Origin: Chloroflexota bacterium
GTDB lineage: Bacteria > Chloroflexota > Anaerolineae > Anaerolineales > UBA11579
DNA length: 64,000 nt
Assembly (NCBI GenBank): GCA_013112575.1
Contig: JABFGG010000023.1
Span: 1-64,000 of the forward strand
Direction of reading: 5' to 3'
Within the stretch, counting starts at the first letter, position 1; each line of letters opens with the position of its first letter. The translations under genes were made by a program, and so were the position numbers. Of the stretch, positions 41,770 through 49,185 are shown one piece after another. Under the pieces are notes generated by a model that did not search any database, was not told the origin of the DNA, and was given only the letters and a program-made list of their open reading frames with translations.

Positions 41770-43182
41770 ATGAGAAAGACAAAAAACTCTGGTAAGTTGC
41801 TCTTGATAGTTCCTCTCATGATTCTTTCCTCCTGTGGCGAAGTCACCCGATCAACAACTGTTGCCTCGCCTCAGGTGTTCAGCGCGCCTTCGACAAGTAC
41901 GCAGACACCTGCAACAACTCCAACCCTGTCGGTTCCCACTCCGGATATCGCAGAATCGACAGAGGTATCTTCACTTGCAAACGACCTGTTGATCAACGTT
42001 TCAGCAGATTACTCTGCAGATTGTGAGCGAACTGAAAAAAATCAGATCTGGTATCTGCCCGCAGATGCGCATGAACCAACCGTGGTGCTTGCAGATGATG
42101 AAATCGACTTCAATTACCCGGTCTGGATGCCCTCTGGAGATCGGATCCTGTATGTAGAATCCATACCCTTGGATATTTATGCTGACGGTACTACTTCCAA
42201 CACGGCTGGTACCGACAGCTTATGGATTGTTGATCTGGACAGTTCAAACCCGCAGCGCATCAGTGACTATTTTTCCAGGACAAACCATTGGGGCCGAACC
42301 ACCAATAAGTGCTTTATAGACACGTTCATCGTTCCCTCACCAGTTGTATCGTTGGATGGGCGCTATGTGGCCTTTACGCATGGGACTATCGTTCGAGAAG
42401 GCGGCTATTCTTCCTGGGACTACTATATTCTCGATATGCAGAGTGGAGCAACCGAGTTCGTTCATACGCAGATAAATTACGCTCAGCCAGTTTGGGAGCC
42501 CGGAACCAACCGCCTGGTGGTTGTGAATTCTCTTGGCTATGAAGTCGTGATAATTGATGTTGGATCACCTGGCATTATTGATATTCAACGAATACATTAT
42601 CCTCCAGAAGTAGCGGACCGCGAGGGTACCTTCGGTATATTTTTTGCGGATGGGGCCGGCGAAGTATACCGGATGCCGATCGTTGATTCATCCGTGTTTG
42701 GGAGTTTTTTCTTCTTGAACAACATCACAAGTTATTATGAAACCCTGTGGAAATTGGATATCGATCTAGCGGAATGGGAAAGAGTGGATGTGGGTAGAGA
42801 GCCTGGATGGCGCGACCCTCTTCTCGGCAACACAGTACATGTCGCGTGTGGCGGGGATGGAAAGATCTATTTCCTCGACCCTTCAGATTGGACTGATCTG
42901 GGCTCCTACGAAGGTAATGTAAGGAGACCTCGTTTTACATGCAATTTCGTGCAACTTACAATGAATGGAAGGAATGAAGAGATCGTTTCCTTTGTGATAG
43001 CAGAAGAAGAACGGGACGGGCTCTGGATCATCAGTGATTTTGTGTACCCTGTTTCAGCTGTGGAATACATCAACATCGGGGACGTTGACCAAACCTACTT
43101 CAGAATATTAGACTATTCTTGGAAGCCTTTAAAAAGTTGTATGATTGGTGACCGATTGCCAAAGCTTTTTGTAGCCCAATAG
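41770..43182 (+). CDS. Lipoprotein with beta-propeller-like repeats
   Basis: I choose the ATG at 41770 because GGAGG-like sequence and a lipoprotein signal (LLLIVPLMILSSC) follow. The 470-residue product has a Thr/Pro spacer and propeller-like blades (PVWMPSGDRILYVESIPLD, SPVVSLDGRYVAFTHG, QPVWEPGTNRLVVVNS). It is a distant relative of the lipoprotein at 38791. Its last codons and TAG stop lie inside the shared repeat at 43172, which shows that the repeat abuts and partly codes. Confidence 0.75.
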   Translation: MRKTKNSGKLLLIVPLMILSSCGEVTRSTTVASPQVFSAPSTSTQTPATTPTLSVPTPDIAESTEVSSLANDLLINVSADYSADCERTEKNQIWYLPADAHEPTVVLADDEIDFNYPVWMPSGDRILYVESIPLDIYADGTTSNTAGTDSLWIVDLDSSNPQRISDYFSRTNHWGRTTNKCFIDTFIVPSPVVSLDGRYVAFTHGTIVREGGYSSWDYYILDMQSGATEFVHTQINYAQPVWEPGTNRLVVVNSLGYEVVIIDVGSPGIIDIQRIHYPPEVADREGTFGIFFADGAGEVYRMPIVDSSVFGSFFFLNNITSYYETLWKLDIDLAEWERVDVGREPGWRDPLLGNTVHVACGGDGKIYFLDPSDWTDLGSYEGNVRRPRFTCNFVQLTMNGRNEEIVSFVIAEEERDGLWIISDFVYPVSAVEYINIGDVDQTYFRILDYSWKPLKSCMIGDRLPKLFVAQ

Positions 43183-43207
43183 GAATAAGTCCTATGACCG
43201 TTCGGTT
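43172..43207 (+). repeat. Element repeat, copy 2
   Basis: Thirty-six bases nearly identical to 40915-40950. Here it supplies the stop codon of the lipoprotein gene. The promoter-like half is missing. The next 120 bases hold a hairpin (gctcg ... cgagc, about 43262-43297) and no gene. Confidence 0.8.
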
Positions 43208-43331
43208 CTAAGTTTGAAGCCAAAACGGTACGCCTCATTTTCAATCCCTAATAATAAATAGTGCTCGCCCAGGTGAGGGGGGCACCCAGACGAGCATAGT
43301 AAATTGTACATTATCGTGGTTTGTGGAGGAT

Positions 43332-43700
43332 TTACAATTCCGCAAGAGCCTCCGAATAAACATCTATATATCCCTCATCAAATTTTGGGAATTCGCATTT
43401 CCCATACTCAAAAGTGTCGAATAGTAAAGTCACAGATTCTTCAGAACAACAGAGTGTGATGAGATGTTCCAGATTTGGATTTGCATCCACCCTTATGTTC
43501 AATAGCTCCTGATCCCCATTCAATATCACACAAATATTCGGGCCTTTCGATGCTATCGAGAGATAGTCACCACCGACTAAATAGTCACCCCAATCGATAT
43601 TCTGACCTTGTTGCAATGCCCGTGGATGTTCTCTGGGAATGACCCAGATGTTTATTACATTGGTGCCCAACACGAAGGAGCCTCCATCGAGTCTCCACAA
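43332..43700 (-). CDS. Hypothetical small acidic protein, possibly immunity-like
   Basis: The 122-residue product starts MWRLDGGSFVLGTNVINIWV and contains WGDYLVGGDYLSIASKG, then CCSEESVTLLFDTFEYG. It is soluble and acidic, and is the only minus-strand gene of the cargo zone. Its size and acidic nature resemble SMI1- or Imm-type immunity proteins, but no family is recognised. Confidence 0.55.
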   Translation of the reverse strand: MWRLDGGSFVLGTNVINIWVIPREHPRALQQGQNIDWGDYLVGGDYLSIASKGPNICVILNGDQELLNIRVDANPNLEHLITLCCSEESVTLLFDTFEYGKCEFPKFDEGYIDVYSEALAEL

Positions 43701-43813
43701 AGCTCCTTCTAGAAATACGTTACTCTACCTGGTCACAAGAATCCATAGACAATTGTCTAATTTTAAATGAGAGTATTTCCCACACTCCATCTAAAAAAAA
43801 TTTCAAAAAGTGC

Positions 43814-43874
43814 TGTGATTCTAGGTAGTGAACCCCAGTCGGTGAGGTCGTAGGTTCAAATCCTATCACCACAA
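43814..43874 (+). other. tRNA-like remnant, copy B
   Basis: The 3' part ggtcgtaggttcaaatccta looks like a real tRNA variable loop and T-arm. The ends gtgat and atcac can pair as a short acceptor stem. A D-arm and anticodon arm are not recognisable. It is probably the scar of another tRNA attachment site brought in with a module. Confidence 0.55.
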
Positions 43875-43948
43875 TGCTAATATGCTATTGAATTAGATAA
43901 AATATGTCAGTTATTTTTAATCTGTATATTGTAGATTGATGGGAAATA

Positions 43949-44635
43949 ATGTTTACTGACTACGAAAAAGAACGTATTCGAGGTTTCTACAGAGTTCTAT
44001 ACACCGAGAAGAAGATGTCTCGGAGATTATCGCATTCTTGGGTGGTTATTTGGATATTTACTCTAATGGCAGTTGTGCCAATCGCTATTGACTTCAAGGA
44101 ACCCGCAAATTATTTGGCAGTGGTACTAGGCTTGGCAATTATCTACACGATTCATTTTCTCATCGTTGCTAAGTTTTACAGGGATAATTTGAAGATCAGA
44201 CGTGTCCTGAAAGTAAGGCTTGAGTTGATCAGGCGTTCAATGTTTCTGGAAATCATGTTTTTTGCAGTTCTTGGTATCCTGTTTTGGATAAACGGGTATG
44301 CGTTCATCCGCACGACCATAACTTTGCCAATTCTCACTTATTCTGCAATTACGCTAATCATATATATTGGGTCGCTAATAGTTTCATGGTTTACGTCAAT
44401 AAATTTTTTCAAATTCCAAATGAACAAACCAATTGAAAAGGATCGAATTGATAGATCATTAATGACCATCGCTGTTGCTTCTGCAGCGATGATGCTTGCA
44501 ATTATCCGATCACTTCCCCCGCAAGTACAGTCCACAATTCCAGGAGCACTAATTAGCATAAGCTCAAGTTTCTTCTTTGGCTACTGTGTATACTTATTTC
44601 GTTGCTACAAATCTTTTTCTACCTTCGCTGATTAG
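43949..44635 (+). CDS. Six-helix membrane protein, module copy B
   Basis: This is a paralogue of the protein at 40182, with the same length (228 residues) and the shared cores RLSHSWVVIWIF, HFLIVAKFYRDNLKIRRVLK, MFLEIMFF and YLFRCYKSFS. The DNA upstream (tRNA-like remnant) and downstream (36-bp repeat) is also shared, so about 900 bp was duplicated as one unit and then diverged. The function is unknown. Confidence 0.72.
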   Translation: MFTDYEKERIRGFYRVLYTEKKMSRRLSHSWVVIWIFTLMAVVPIAIDFKEPANYLAVVLGLAIIYTIHFLIVAKFYRDNLKIRRVLKVRLELIRRSMFLEIMFFAVLGILFWINGYAFIRTTITLPILTYSAITLIIYIGSLIVSWFTSINFFKFQMNKPIEKDRIDRSLMTIAVASAAMMLAIIRSLPPQVQSTIPGALISISSSFFFGYCVYLFRCYKSFSTFAD

Positions 44636-44737
44636 AAGCATGATTGATACGATTGGCAGTTTTGTGACCCAATCCATAGTAGCTTACATGAGCCTTGTGC
44701 TAGTTTCAATTTGGCCCAGGGGAGAGTAAAATATACA

Positions 44738-44773
44738 TAGCCCAATAGGAATAAATCCCATAACCGTTCGGTT
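44738..44773 (+). repeat. Element repeat, copy 3
   Basis: tagcccaataggaataaa ... ccgttcggtt, with a few changes from 40915-40950, lies after module copy B. The promoter-like half is absent. Confidence 0.8.
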
Positions 44774-44838
44774 CCAGGTCCTAATTCTGTCATACCTACC
44801 TCAGGGAACCAGGCTCTTCAAAAGGGACACGTGCAATT

Positions 44839-45255
44839 ATGGAATTTGACAAAGAATTTTCTCAACTATCAACGGAATATATAGAGGGAAGAATATCGAA
44901 AGAGGATTACGAATCAGCAACCAAAAAAATGTTTGCTGACGTGCCACTTTCAACAAAGCCAAAACAATACACAGAAAAAATTTCAGATTACTTGGGTGGG
45001 AGAATTGGTATAAGCGAATTCCAAAGATGGTATTTGGACTCTATAAAAACTGAGAGAGCATTCATCGAAGAACCGCTGATTAGTATTTTATATGAACTCT
45101 TCAATGCACTTCTTGATTATTCACCTTATCCTATTGAATACGGGAAAAATAGCAAGCAGAAATATATTTCCGAGGATGAAGTTAAGGCGCAAGCTACATC
45201 AACCCTTGATCAATTAAATGAATTGCTTGTTAGCGATAATAATACCCCTGAGTAA
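44839..45255 (+). CDS. Colicin D/E5-type immunity-like protein
   Basis: The 138-residue product contains two similar helical hairpins: LSTEYIEGRISKEDYESATK and ISDYLGGRIGISEFQRWYLD. A C-terminal EDEVKAQATSTLDQLNELL follows. This pattern (glycine-rich turn, Ile-Ser/Glu-Phe, Tyr-Leu) is like bacterial self-protective colicin-like immunity proteins that bind tRNase toxins. The match is by eye. No toxin gene is next to it, so it may be an orphan that protects the host from neighbours. Confidence 0.55.
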   Translation: MEFDKEFSQLSTEYIEGRISKEDYESATKKMFADVPLSTKPKQYTEKISDYLGGRIGISEFQRWYLDSIKTERAFIEEPLISILYELFNALLDYSPYPIEYGKNSKQKYISEDEVKAQATSTLDQLNELLVSDNNTPE

Positions 45256-45286
45256 ATCGGCTAGAAATGAAAATCGAATATTGACA

Positions 45287-45330
45287 ACCGTTCGGTCATA
45301 ACCCAGGGATGATATAACAAGCCTTTATAT
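45287..45330 (+). repeat. Element repeat, copy 4 (second half)
   Basis: accgttcggtcataaccc followed by aggga and TGATATAAC (TATAAC 45313-45318) matches the latter half of 40915-40980. It lies about 100 bases before the next gene. Confidence 0.75.
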
Positions 45331-45419
45331 TACCTATCTCAACTCAATACCCAAACTACCACGAACAATGATAGAAGCATAATTGGTTTATAAATTGAAA
45401 GCAGCACCAGGAAAACTAA

Positions 45420-45818
45420 ATGACAAAAAACCAATTACAAAGCAAATTGGATCAATTATGGGGGAGCACAGTAACAAAGCTAGATATTGACATAATATTG
45501 CATAAAATTACCCTCAATCTCCATCTAATTCGCTCAGTAGGAGTTGAGGAATTCCATTCTGTTGAGTTCCATAATGTGTCCTCCTATTATTATGCTTATG
45601 ACATGGGAGAAAATAGATATAAAGCGCCTATTAGGGAGTTTCTTGAACTAACCGAAATAGCAATGGTTGATGATGACGTAATTAGGCATAGCAACAAAAA
45701 GAATCTCAATTACAATTCTCAACCAAATTTCTGGTTAGGTTTTTGGACTTCAATCTTACTAATTGAAGCGAAGACAATTAAAATTAACAACGAAATTATA
45801 AAAATCAAATCTAACTAA
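45420..45818 (+). CDS. Small hypothetical protein, possibly immunity-like
   Basis: The 132-residue product starts MTKNQLQSKLDQLWGSTVTK and has a beta-rich middle (VEEFHSVEFHNVSSYYYAYD) and IEAKTIKINNEIIKI at the end. The layout recalls YxiG-like proteins of contact-toxin immunity loci, but I am not sure. It is very AT-rich and the last gene before the right border. Confidence 0.55.
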   Translation: MTKNQLQSKLDQLWGSTVTKLDIDIILHKITLNLHLIRSVGVEEFHSVEFHNVSSYYYAYDMGENRYKAPIREFLELTEIAMVDDDVIRHSNKKNLNYNSQPNFWLGFWTSILLIEAKTIKINNEIIKIKSN

Positions 45819-45946
45819 TTATCACTAATAGAATTCTGAAAACTCAAAATCAAAATTGATAAAACTAGACATCCTGCCTTCCCATGCACAATCACGATTT
45901 TCCAATAACGTTAGCCAAAAAATGTATACGAATTGGAGGCGAACCC

Positions 45947-45986
45947 TTAACCGGTAGGTTCCTGGTTCGAGTCCAGGCTGAGGAGC
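45947..45986 (+). repeat. Right attachment site
   Basis: An exact 40-bp copy of 34138-34177. After it the sequence returns toward that seen beyond the tRNA (cctttttcattaatt versus cttttttgattaaaa). Confidence 0.92.
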
Positions 45987-46038
45987 CTTTTTCATTAATT
46001 AATAGGTCATTTTTGCAGAACAAGGGAGGGATTGATCA

Positions 46039-46194
46039 ATGTCTGAAGTACCAAACAAGAGCAGACTAAAACAATTTCTGCTGCGGATATACCTTTATCC
46101 CCTAGTATTGATAAATGTCATTATCTTCGGATTGCTAGCCTGCACAGGTGGCTTTGTGTTATTGTTTTGGCTGCTAAGCAGCTACCTGAAATAA
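46039..46194 (+). CDS. 51-residue membrane protein next to the right border
   Basis: GGGAGGG lies before the ATG at 46039. The product begins MSEVPNKSRLKQFLLRIYLY and has one long or two short membrane segments (PLVLINVIIFGLLAC and GFVLLFWLLSSYL). It lies outside the current element, between the right attachment site and an integrase remnant, so it is probably left from an older element. Confidence 0.55.
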   Translation: MSEVPNKSRLKQFLLRIYLYPLVLINVIIFGLLACTGGFVLLFWLLSSYLK

Positions 46195-46197
46195 CAG

Positions 46198-46351
46198 CTA
46201 TTGATTCTGCTGAAGTATTTTCGCTGCCATTTCTAGCATCTCAATAACCTCTTTCCCACCTGCCTCACTTTCAACTGATTTCCCCAAAGCCTGTATCTTG
46301 TTTCTCAGTTCGTTGGCTTTCAGATTGCCATGGCGCATAAGGATTCTTATA
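46198..46351 (-). pseudogene. Remnant of a second tyrosine integrase
   Basis: On the minus strand the last 40 codons read GNLKANELRNKIQAL and IEMLEMAAKILQQNQ, clearly related to the C-terminus of the intact integrase (SNLKASELKQSIQNL). Just upstream, tataagaatccttatgc and catgg match the YKNPHAFRHG box of the intact gene in a different frame. The stretch between box and tail, including the catalytic Tyr, is deleted. It marks an earlier element at the same tRNA. Confidence 0.75.
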
Positions 46352-46354
46352 AGC

Positions 46355-46360
46355 TAGAAT
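46355..46360 (+). promoter_or_regulatory. -10 box of the exonuclease gene
   Basis: TAGAAT ends 7 bases before the ATG at 46368, again suggesting a leaderless or near-leaderless mRNA. The site lies at the edge of the integrase remnant. Confidence 0.4.
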
Positions 46361-46367
46361 ATAAACC

Positions 46368-47237
46368 ATGAAAATCCATCTCCTTGACAGTACCTACGAA
46401 CTCTTCCGCGCCTTCTACGGCCCACCACCTAAGAAGGCTCCCGATGGCCGCGAAGTCGGGGCCACGGTCGGCTTGCTCAGGAGTTTGATGTTATTGCTTT
46501 CCGATCCCGAAGTCACCCACGTGGCCTGCGCCTTCGATCACGTCGTCGAGTCTTTTCGCAATGATCTATACGATGGATACAAGACCGGCGAAGGCATTGA
46601 CCCTGATCTCTTCGCCCAATTCCCCCTTGCTGAAGAAGCTGTAGCGGCATTAGGTATCGTTGTTTGGCCCATGGTCGAGTTCGAGGCCGATGACGCCATT
46701 GCCACTGCTGCTGTACGCTTCAAGGATGCGCCTAGCGTTGACCAGGTCGTGATCTGCTCTCCCGACAAAGACCTGGCCCAACTTGTCGTTGGGGACAAAG
46801 TGGTGTGCTGGGATCGCCGTCGTGAGATCATCTATGACGAAGCTGCCGTCATCGAGAAATACGGCGTTTCACCGGCTTCCATCCCGGACTACCTGGCCTT
46901 GGTGGGTGACTCGGCCGATGGTATTCCCGGCATCCCCGCCTGGGGTGCCAAGTCCTCCTCGGCCTTGCTGTCTAAGTATCAGCACATTGAAGAAATCCCC
47001 GAGGACATTGAACAATGGGACATGACCGCGGGACGTGCCCGTCGTCTGGCCGGGAACCTGGCTGAACAGATGGACGATGCTCTTTTGTACCGCCAATTGA
47101 CCACACTGCACACAGACGTGCCTCTGAAGGAATCCCTGAAAGACCTCGAATGGCACGGCGCAAAACAAGAGTTTAAGCAGCTGTGTGCTGAACTTGGCGT
47201 GGATGACCTCCCCGAGCGCATCAGCCAATGGGCATAA
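46368..47237 (+). CDS. PolA-type 5'-3' exonuclease / flap nuclease
   Basis: The 289-residue protein is a stand-alone version of the N-terminal nuclease of DNA polymerase I. Metal-binding and core motifs are visible: MKIHLLDSTYELFRAFYG, ACAFDHVVESFRNDLYDGYK, VEFEADDAIATAAVR, CSPDKDLAQLV and LVGDSADGIPGIPAWGAKS (helix-hairpin-helix). It would remove 5' flaps or RNA primers in the cytoplasm. No polymerase gene is joined to it. Codon use is native rather than element-like. Confidence 0.93.
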   Translation: MKIHLLDSTYELFRAFYGPPPKKAPDGREVGATVGLLRSLMLLLSDPEVTHVACAFDHVVESFRNDLYDGYKTGEGIDPDLFAQFPLAEEAVAALGIVVWPMVEFEADDAIATAAVRFKDAPSVDQVVICSPDKDLAQLVVGDKVVCWDRRREIIYDEAAVIEKYGVSPASIPDYLALVGDSADGIPGIPAWGAKSSSALLSKYQHIEEIPEDIEQWDMTAGRARRLAGNLAEQMDDALLYRQLTTLHTDVPLKESLKDLEWHGAKQEFKQLCAELGVDDLPERISQWA

Positions 47238-47241
47238 ATTC

Positions 47242-47257
47242 TCAAGTAGCTACTTGA
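47242..47257. other. 16-bp perfect palindrome
   Basis: tcaagtagctacttga starts 4 bases after the exonuclease stop. A second inverted repeat, catttccga / tcggaaatg, follows at about 47270-47312. It is possibly a weak terminator or a binding site. Confidence 0.4.
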
Positions 47258-47393
47258 AAAGCCCTGGCAAGCATTTCCGATCATGTAAAAGGCTTGTCAT
47301 CGTCGGAAATGTCCAGGAACTTGAATGCACCAGAGCAATTCTTGCTGATAAACATGCCGTTGTGATCTAGGAAAGACCAAATTTGTGCTCTCC

Positions 47394-48407
47394 CTAATAC
47401 TCCCTGCCCAGGATTTTCATGGTCAGGGTCCGCAAGATAAAACTCGCCTCACCTTCTGGTTGAGCCATCTCCAATGCGGTCATTGCCTGTTTGAGCAAGG
47501 ACTCTGCTGCTGAAGAAGTGTATTCCCTTGCTCCCGCAGCTTCCATTTGCACTGTTACTGCGGCCACTTCCTGCACGGCAATCCCACCATTATTCAGTCG
47601 CTTGGACAGGTTGGGTTGTGTGGAGAGCGAGTACACCACTGGCAGCGATTTTTTACCGCTGATCAGGTCACTCTCTGTGGATTTACCAATCTGCTCAGCA
47701 GTTCCCCAGATACCAAGAAGGTCATCCTGCGCCTGGTAAGCCAGCCCAATTTTGCGCCCGAATTCACGGTAAGCCATATGAGTTTCAGTGTCTGCCCCTG
47801 TTATTAATGCGCCCAATTGGGTTGCTGCCCCCAGCAAAGAAGCCGTCTTCCCGCCGACCATCAGCCAGTAGTCATCCAGGGAAAGCTCGTGGTGGTCCTC
47901 ATAGGCCAGATCAAGATATTGCCCCTGTGTCAATTCCACGCAGGTTTCCTGGAAGAGCTCTATCGCATCTAGCACTGCCTGGGCATTTACTGACACGCGT
48001 AACCCCAGCATGGCCTGGTTCGCCAGGGTAAACATCAGGTCACCGGCATTGATTGCCTGGGGTGTGCCCCACAGTTTCCACAGGCTGGGTCTGCCACGGC
48101 GCTCGAGACTGGCATCCTGGATGTCATCGTGGATCAGGGTGAAATTGTGCAGCAGTTCGACCGCCGCTGCGGCTGGTAAGGCCGCTCGCCAATTCCCTCC
48201 CGCCGCTTGTGCGCTTAGCAACACCAGCAAAGGGCGAATGCGTTTGCCACGTGCCCTGGCTCCGGCGCCTTCACCGGCCCAACCCAAGGCATATTCCAAC
48301 ATGCGGTGCAGTTCAGCGCTATGCGGCTGGTAACTGCTATCGATCCAGTGATGTAGTTCGAGTTCTATGGCCTCAAACATTTTTTGTGTAGTTTCATCAG
48401 TAACCAT
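47394..48407 (-). CDS. crtE: Geranylgeranyl diphosphate synthase-type polyprenyl synthetase
   Basis: I prefer the ATG at 48407 (MVTDETTQKMF) because GGAGAG lies just before it; the ATG at 48419 touches the previous stop. The 337 residues have the first Asp-rich motif LIHDDIQDASLERRGRPS, GDLMFTLANQAML, and the second motif YQAQDDLLGIWG followed by GKKSLPVVYSL. It joins IPP units to make the C20 precursor of carotenoids. Its place as last gene of the minus-strand carotenoid operon supports a GGPP product. Confidence 0.9.
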   Translation of the reverse strand: MVTDETTQKMFEAIELELHHWIDSSYQPHSAELHRMLEYALGWAGEGAGARARGKRIRPLLVLLSAQAAGGNWRAALPAAAAVELLHNFTLIHDDIQDASLERRGRPSLWKLWGTPQAINAGDLMFTLANQAMLGLRVSVNAQAVLDAIELFQETCVELTQGQYLDLAYEDHHELSLDDYWLMVGGKTASLLGAATQLGALITGADTETHMAYREFGRKIGLAYQAQDDLLGIWGTAEQIGKSTESDLISGKKSLPVVYSLSTQPNLSKRLNNGGIAVQEVAAVTVQMEAAGAREYTSSAAESLLKQAMTALEMAQPEGEASFILRTLTMKILGREY

Positions 48408-48419
48408 AACTCTCTCCAT

Positions 48420-49184
48420 TTATAAGTGTTCTGCAACTGCTACCCAGCGGCGGGGAAACCACTTAGGCAAACGCGCCCTGCTTTCCTGAGCCAGACTCAA
48501 GGCCAACCCAAACACCACCAGGGTATTGGTCAGTAAAAAGAAGACCGCTTCTTCTACCGGTAAATGCCCACCCAAAAAGATATTCAGAGATTGCTCCGGG
48601 TCAATTGTCCACGTGCCCGATCCGATAGCTATCCAATCGGCTGCGGACAGGTAAATCGTCGTACTCAGGATTGCCAGGCCCACCAAACGCCGGTGATGCC
48701 ACAATATATCGGCCCCAAAGGCCAACTGCAGCAGGATAGGAGGCAAGGCCCATACCAGCTCCAACGCCAGGTAAGTTCCCGGCCGCCATCCAGAGATCAA
48801 CATATAGACCATACCCAGCCACAACAAGCCAACTACACCAACGGAAAATAGTCTTATTTTGCTATTGTCGCTGGCCAGGCCTTGCGACATCTTTCGCTTC
48901 AAGAACAAGAGCCACAGCCCTGACATCACCGTTTGCAATACGAAGAAGGAGTATTCTTCGATGGGCACCCACCAGATGGTGATGCCAGTGACCAGGGCCG
49001 GGTCATACCACCACACCCGTGTCGCCACCAGGTAATTGTCCCAGGGCGTGGTGTACGCGACGGCAATCACCACCAATACTGCCAACATAATGGTTTCATT
49101 ACGTTGCAGTTTGCGCCACAAAAGGACTATCAGTATCAGCGTGGGCAAGATAACGAAAAGTGCGAGAAATCCAAAATAGGTCAT
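48420..49184 (-). CDS. Lycopene cyclase, CrtYc-CrtYd type fused in one chain
   Basis: The 254-residue membrane protein has about seven helices. It carries the two signature boxes of the heterodimeric-type cyclase in one chain: TTPWDNYLVATRVWWYD with ITIWWVPIEEYSFFVLQT, and GGHLPVEEAVFFLLTNTLVV. It would form beta or gamma rings on lycopene in the membrane. It starts one base after the P450 stop, so the genes are coupled. Ring number cannot be told from sequence. Confidence 0.88.
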   Translation of the reverse strand: MTYFGFLALFVILPTLILIVLLWRKLQRNETIMLAVLVVIAVAYTTPWDNYLVATRVWWYDPALVTGITIWWVPIEEYSFFVLQTVMSGLWLLFLKRKMSQGLASDNSKIRLFSVGVVGLLWLGMVYMLISGWRPGTYLALELVWALPPILLQLAFGADILWHHRRLVGLAILSTTIYLSAADWIAIGSGTWTIDPEQSLNIFLGGHLPVEEAVFFLLTNTLVVFGLALSLAQESRARLPKWFPRRWVAVAEHL

Positions 49185-49185
49185 T

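Larger units (their letters stand above)
34138..45986. mobile_element. Integrative element in tRNA-Asn with HUH Rep
   Basis: Two identical 40-bp copies of the tRNA-Asn 3' end bound an AT-rich block of 11.8 kb. It starts with a tyrosine integrase next to the tRNA and includes a rolling-circle-type Rep, small DNA-binding proteins, an HTH regulator and a cargo zone. No conjugation, capsid or Zot-like gene was recognised. An integrative rolling-circle plasmid is the best description. It may need a helper for transfer. Confidence 0.88.

Noticed and set aside
40915..45330. Classical integron with attC sites
   Set aside because: No integron-type integrase (IntI) and the repeats lack the attC core sites; the only recombinase is a tRNA-type integrase.
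34138..45986. Filamentous prophage
   Set aside because: A Rep and small membrane proteins are present, but no Zot-like ATPase, coat or adsorption protein could be recognised.
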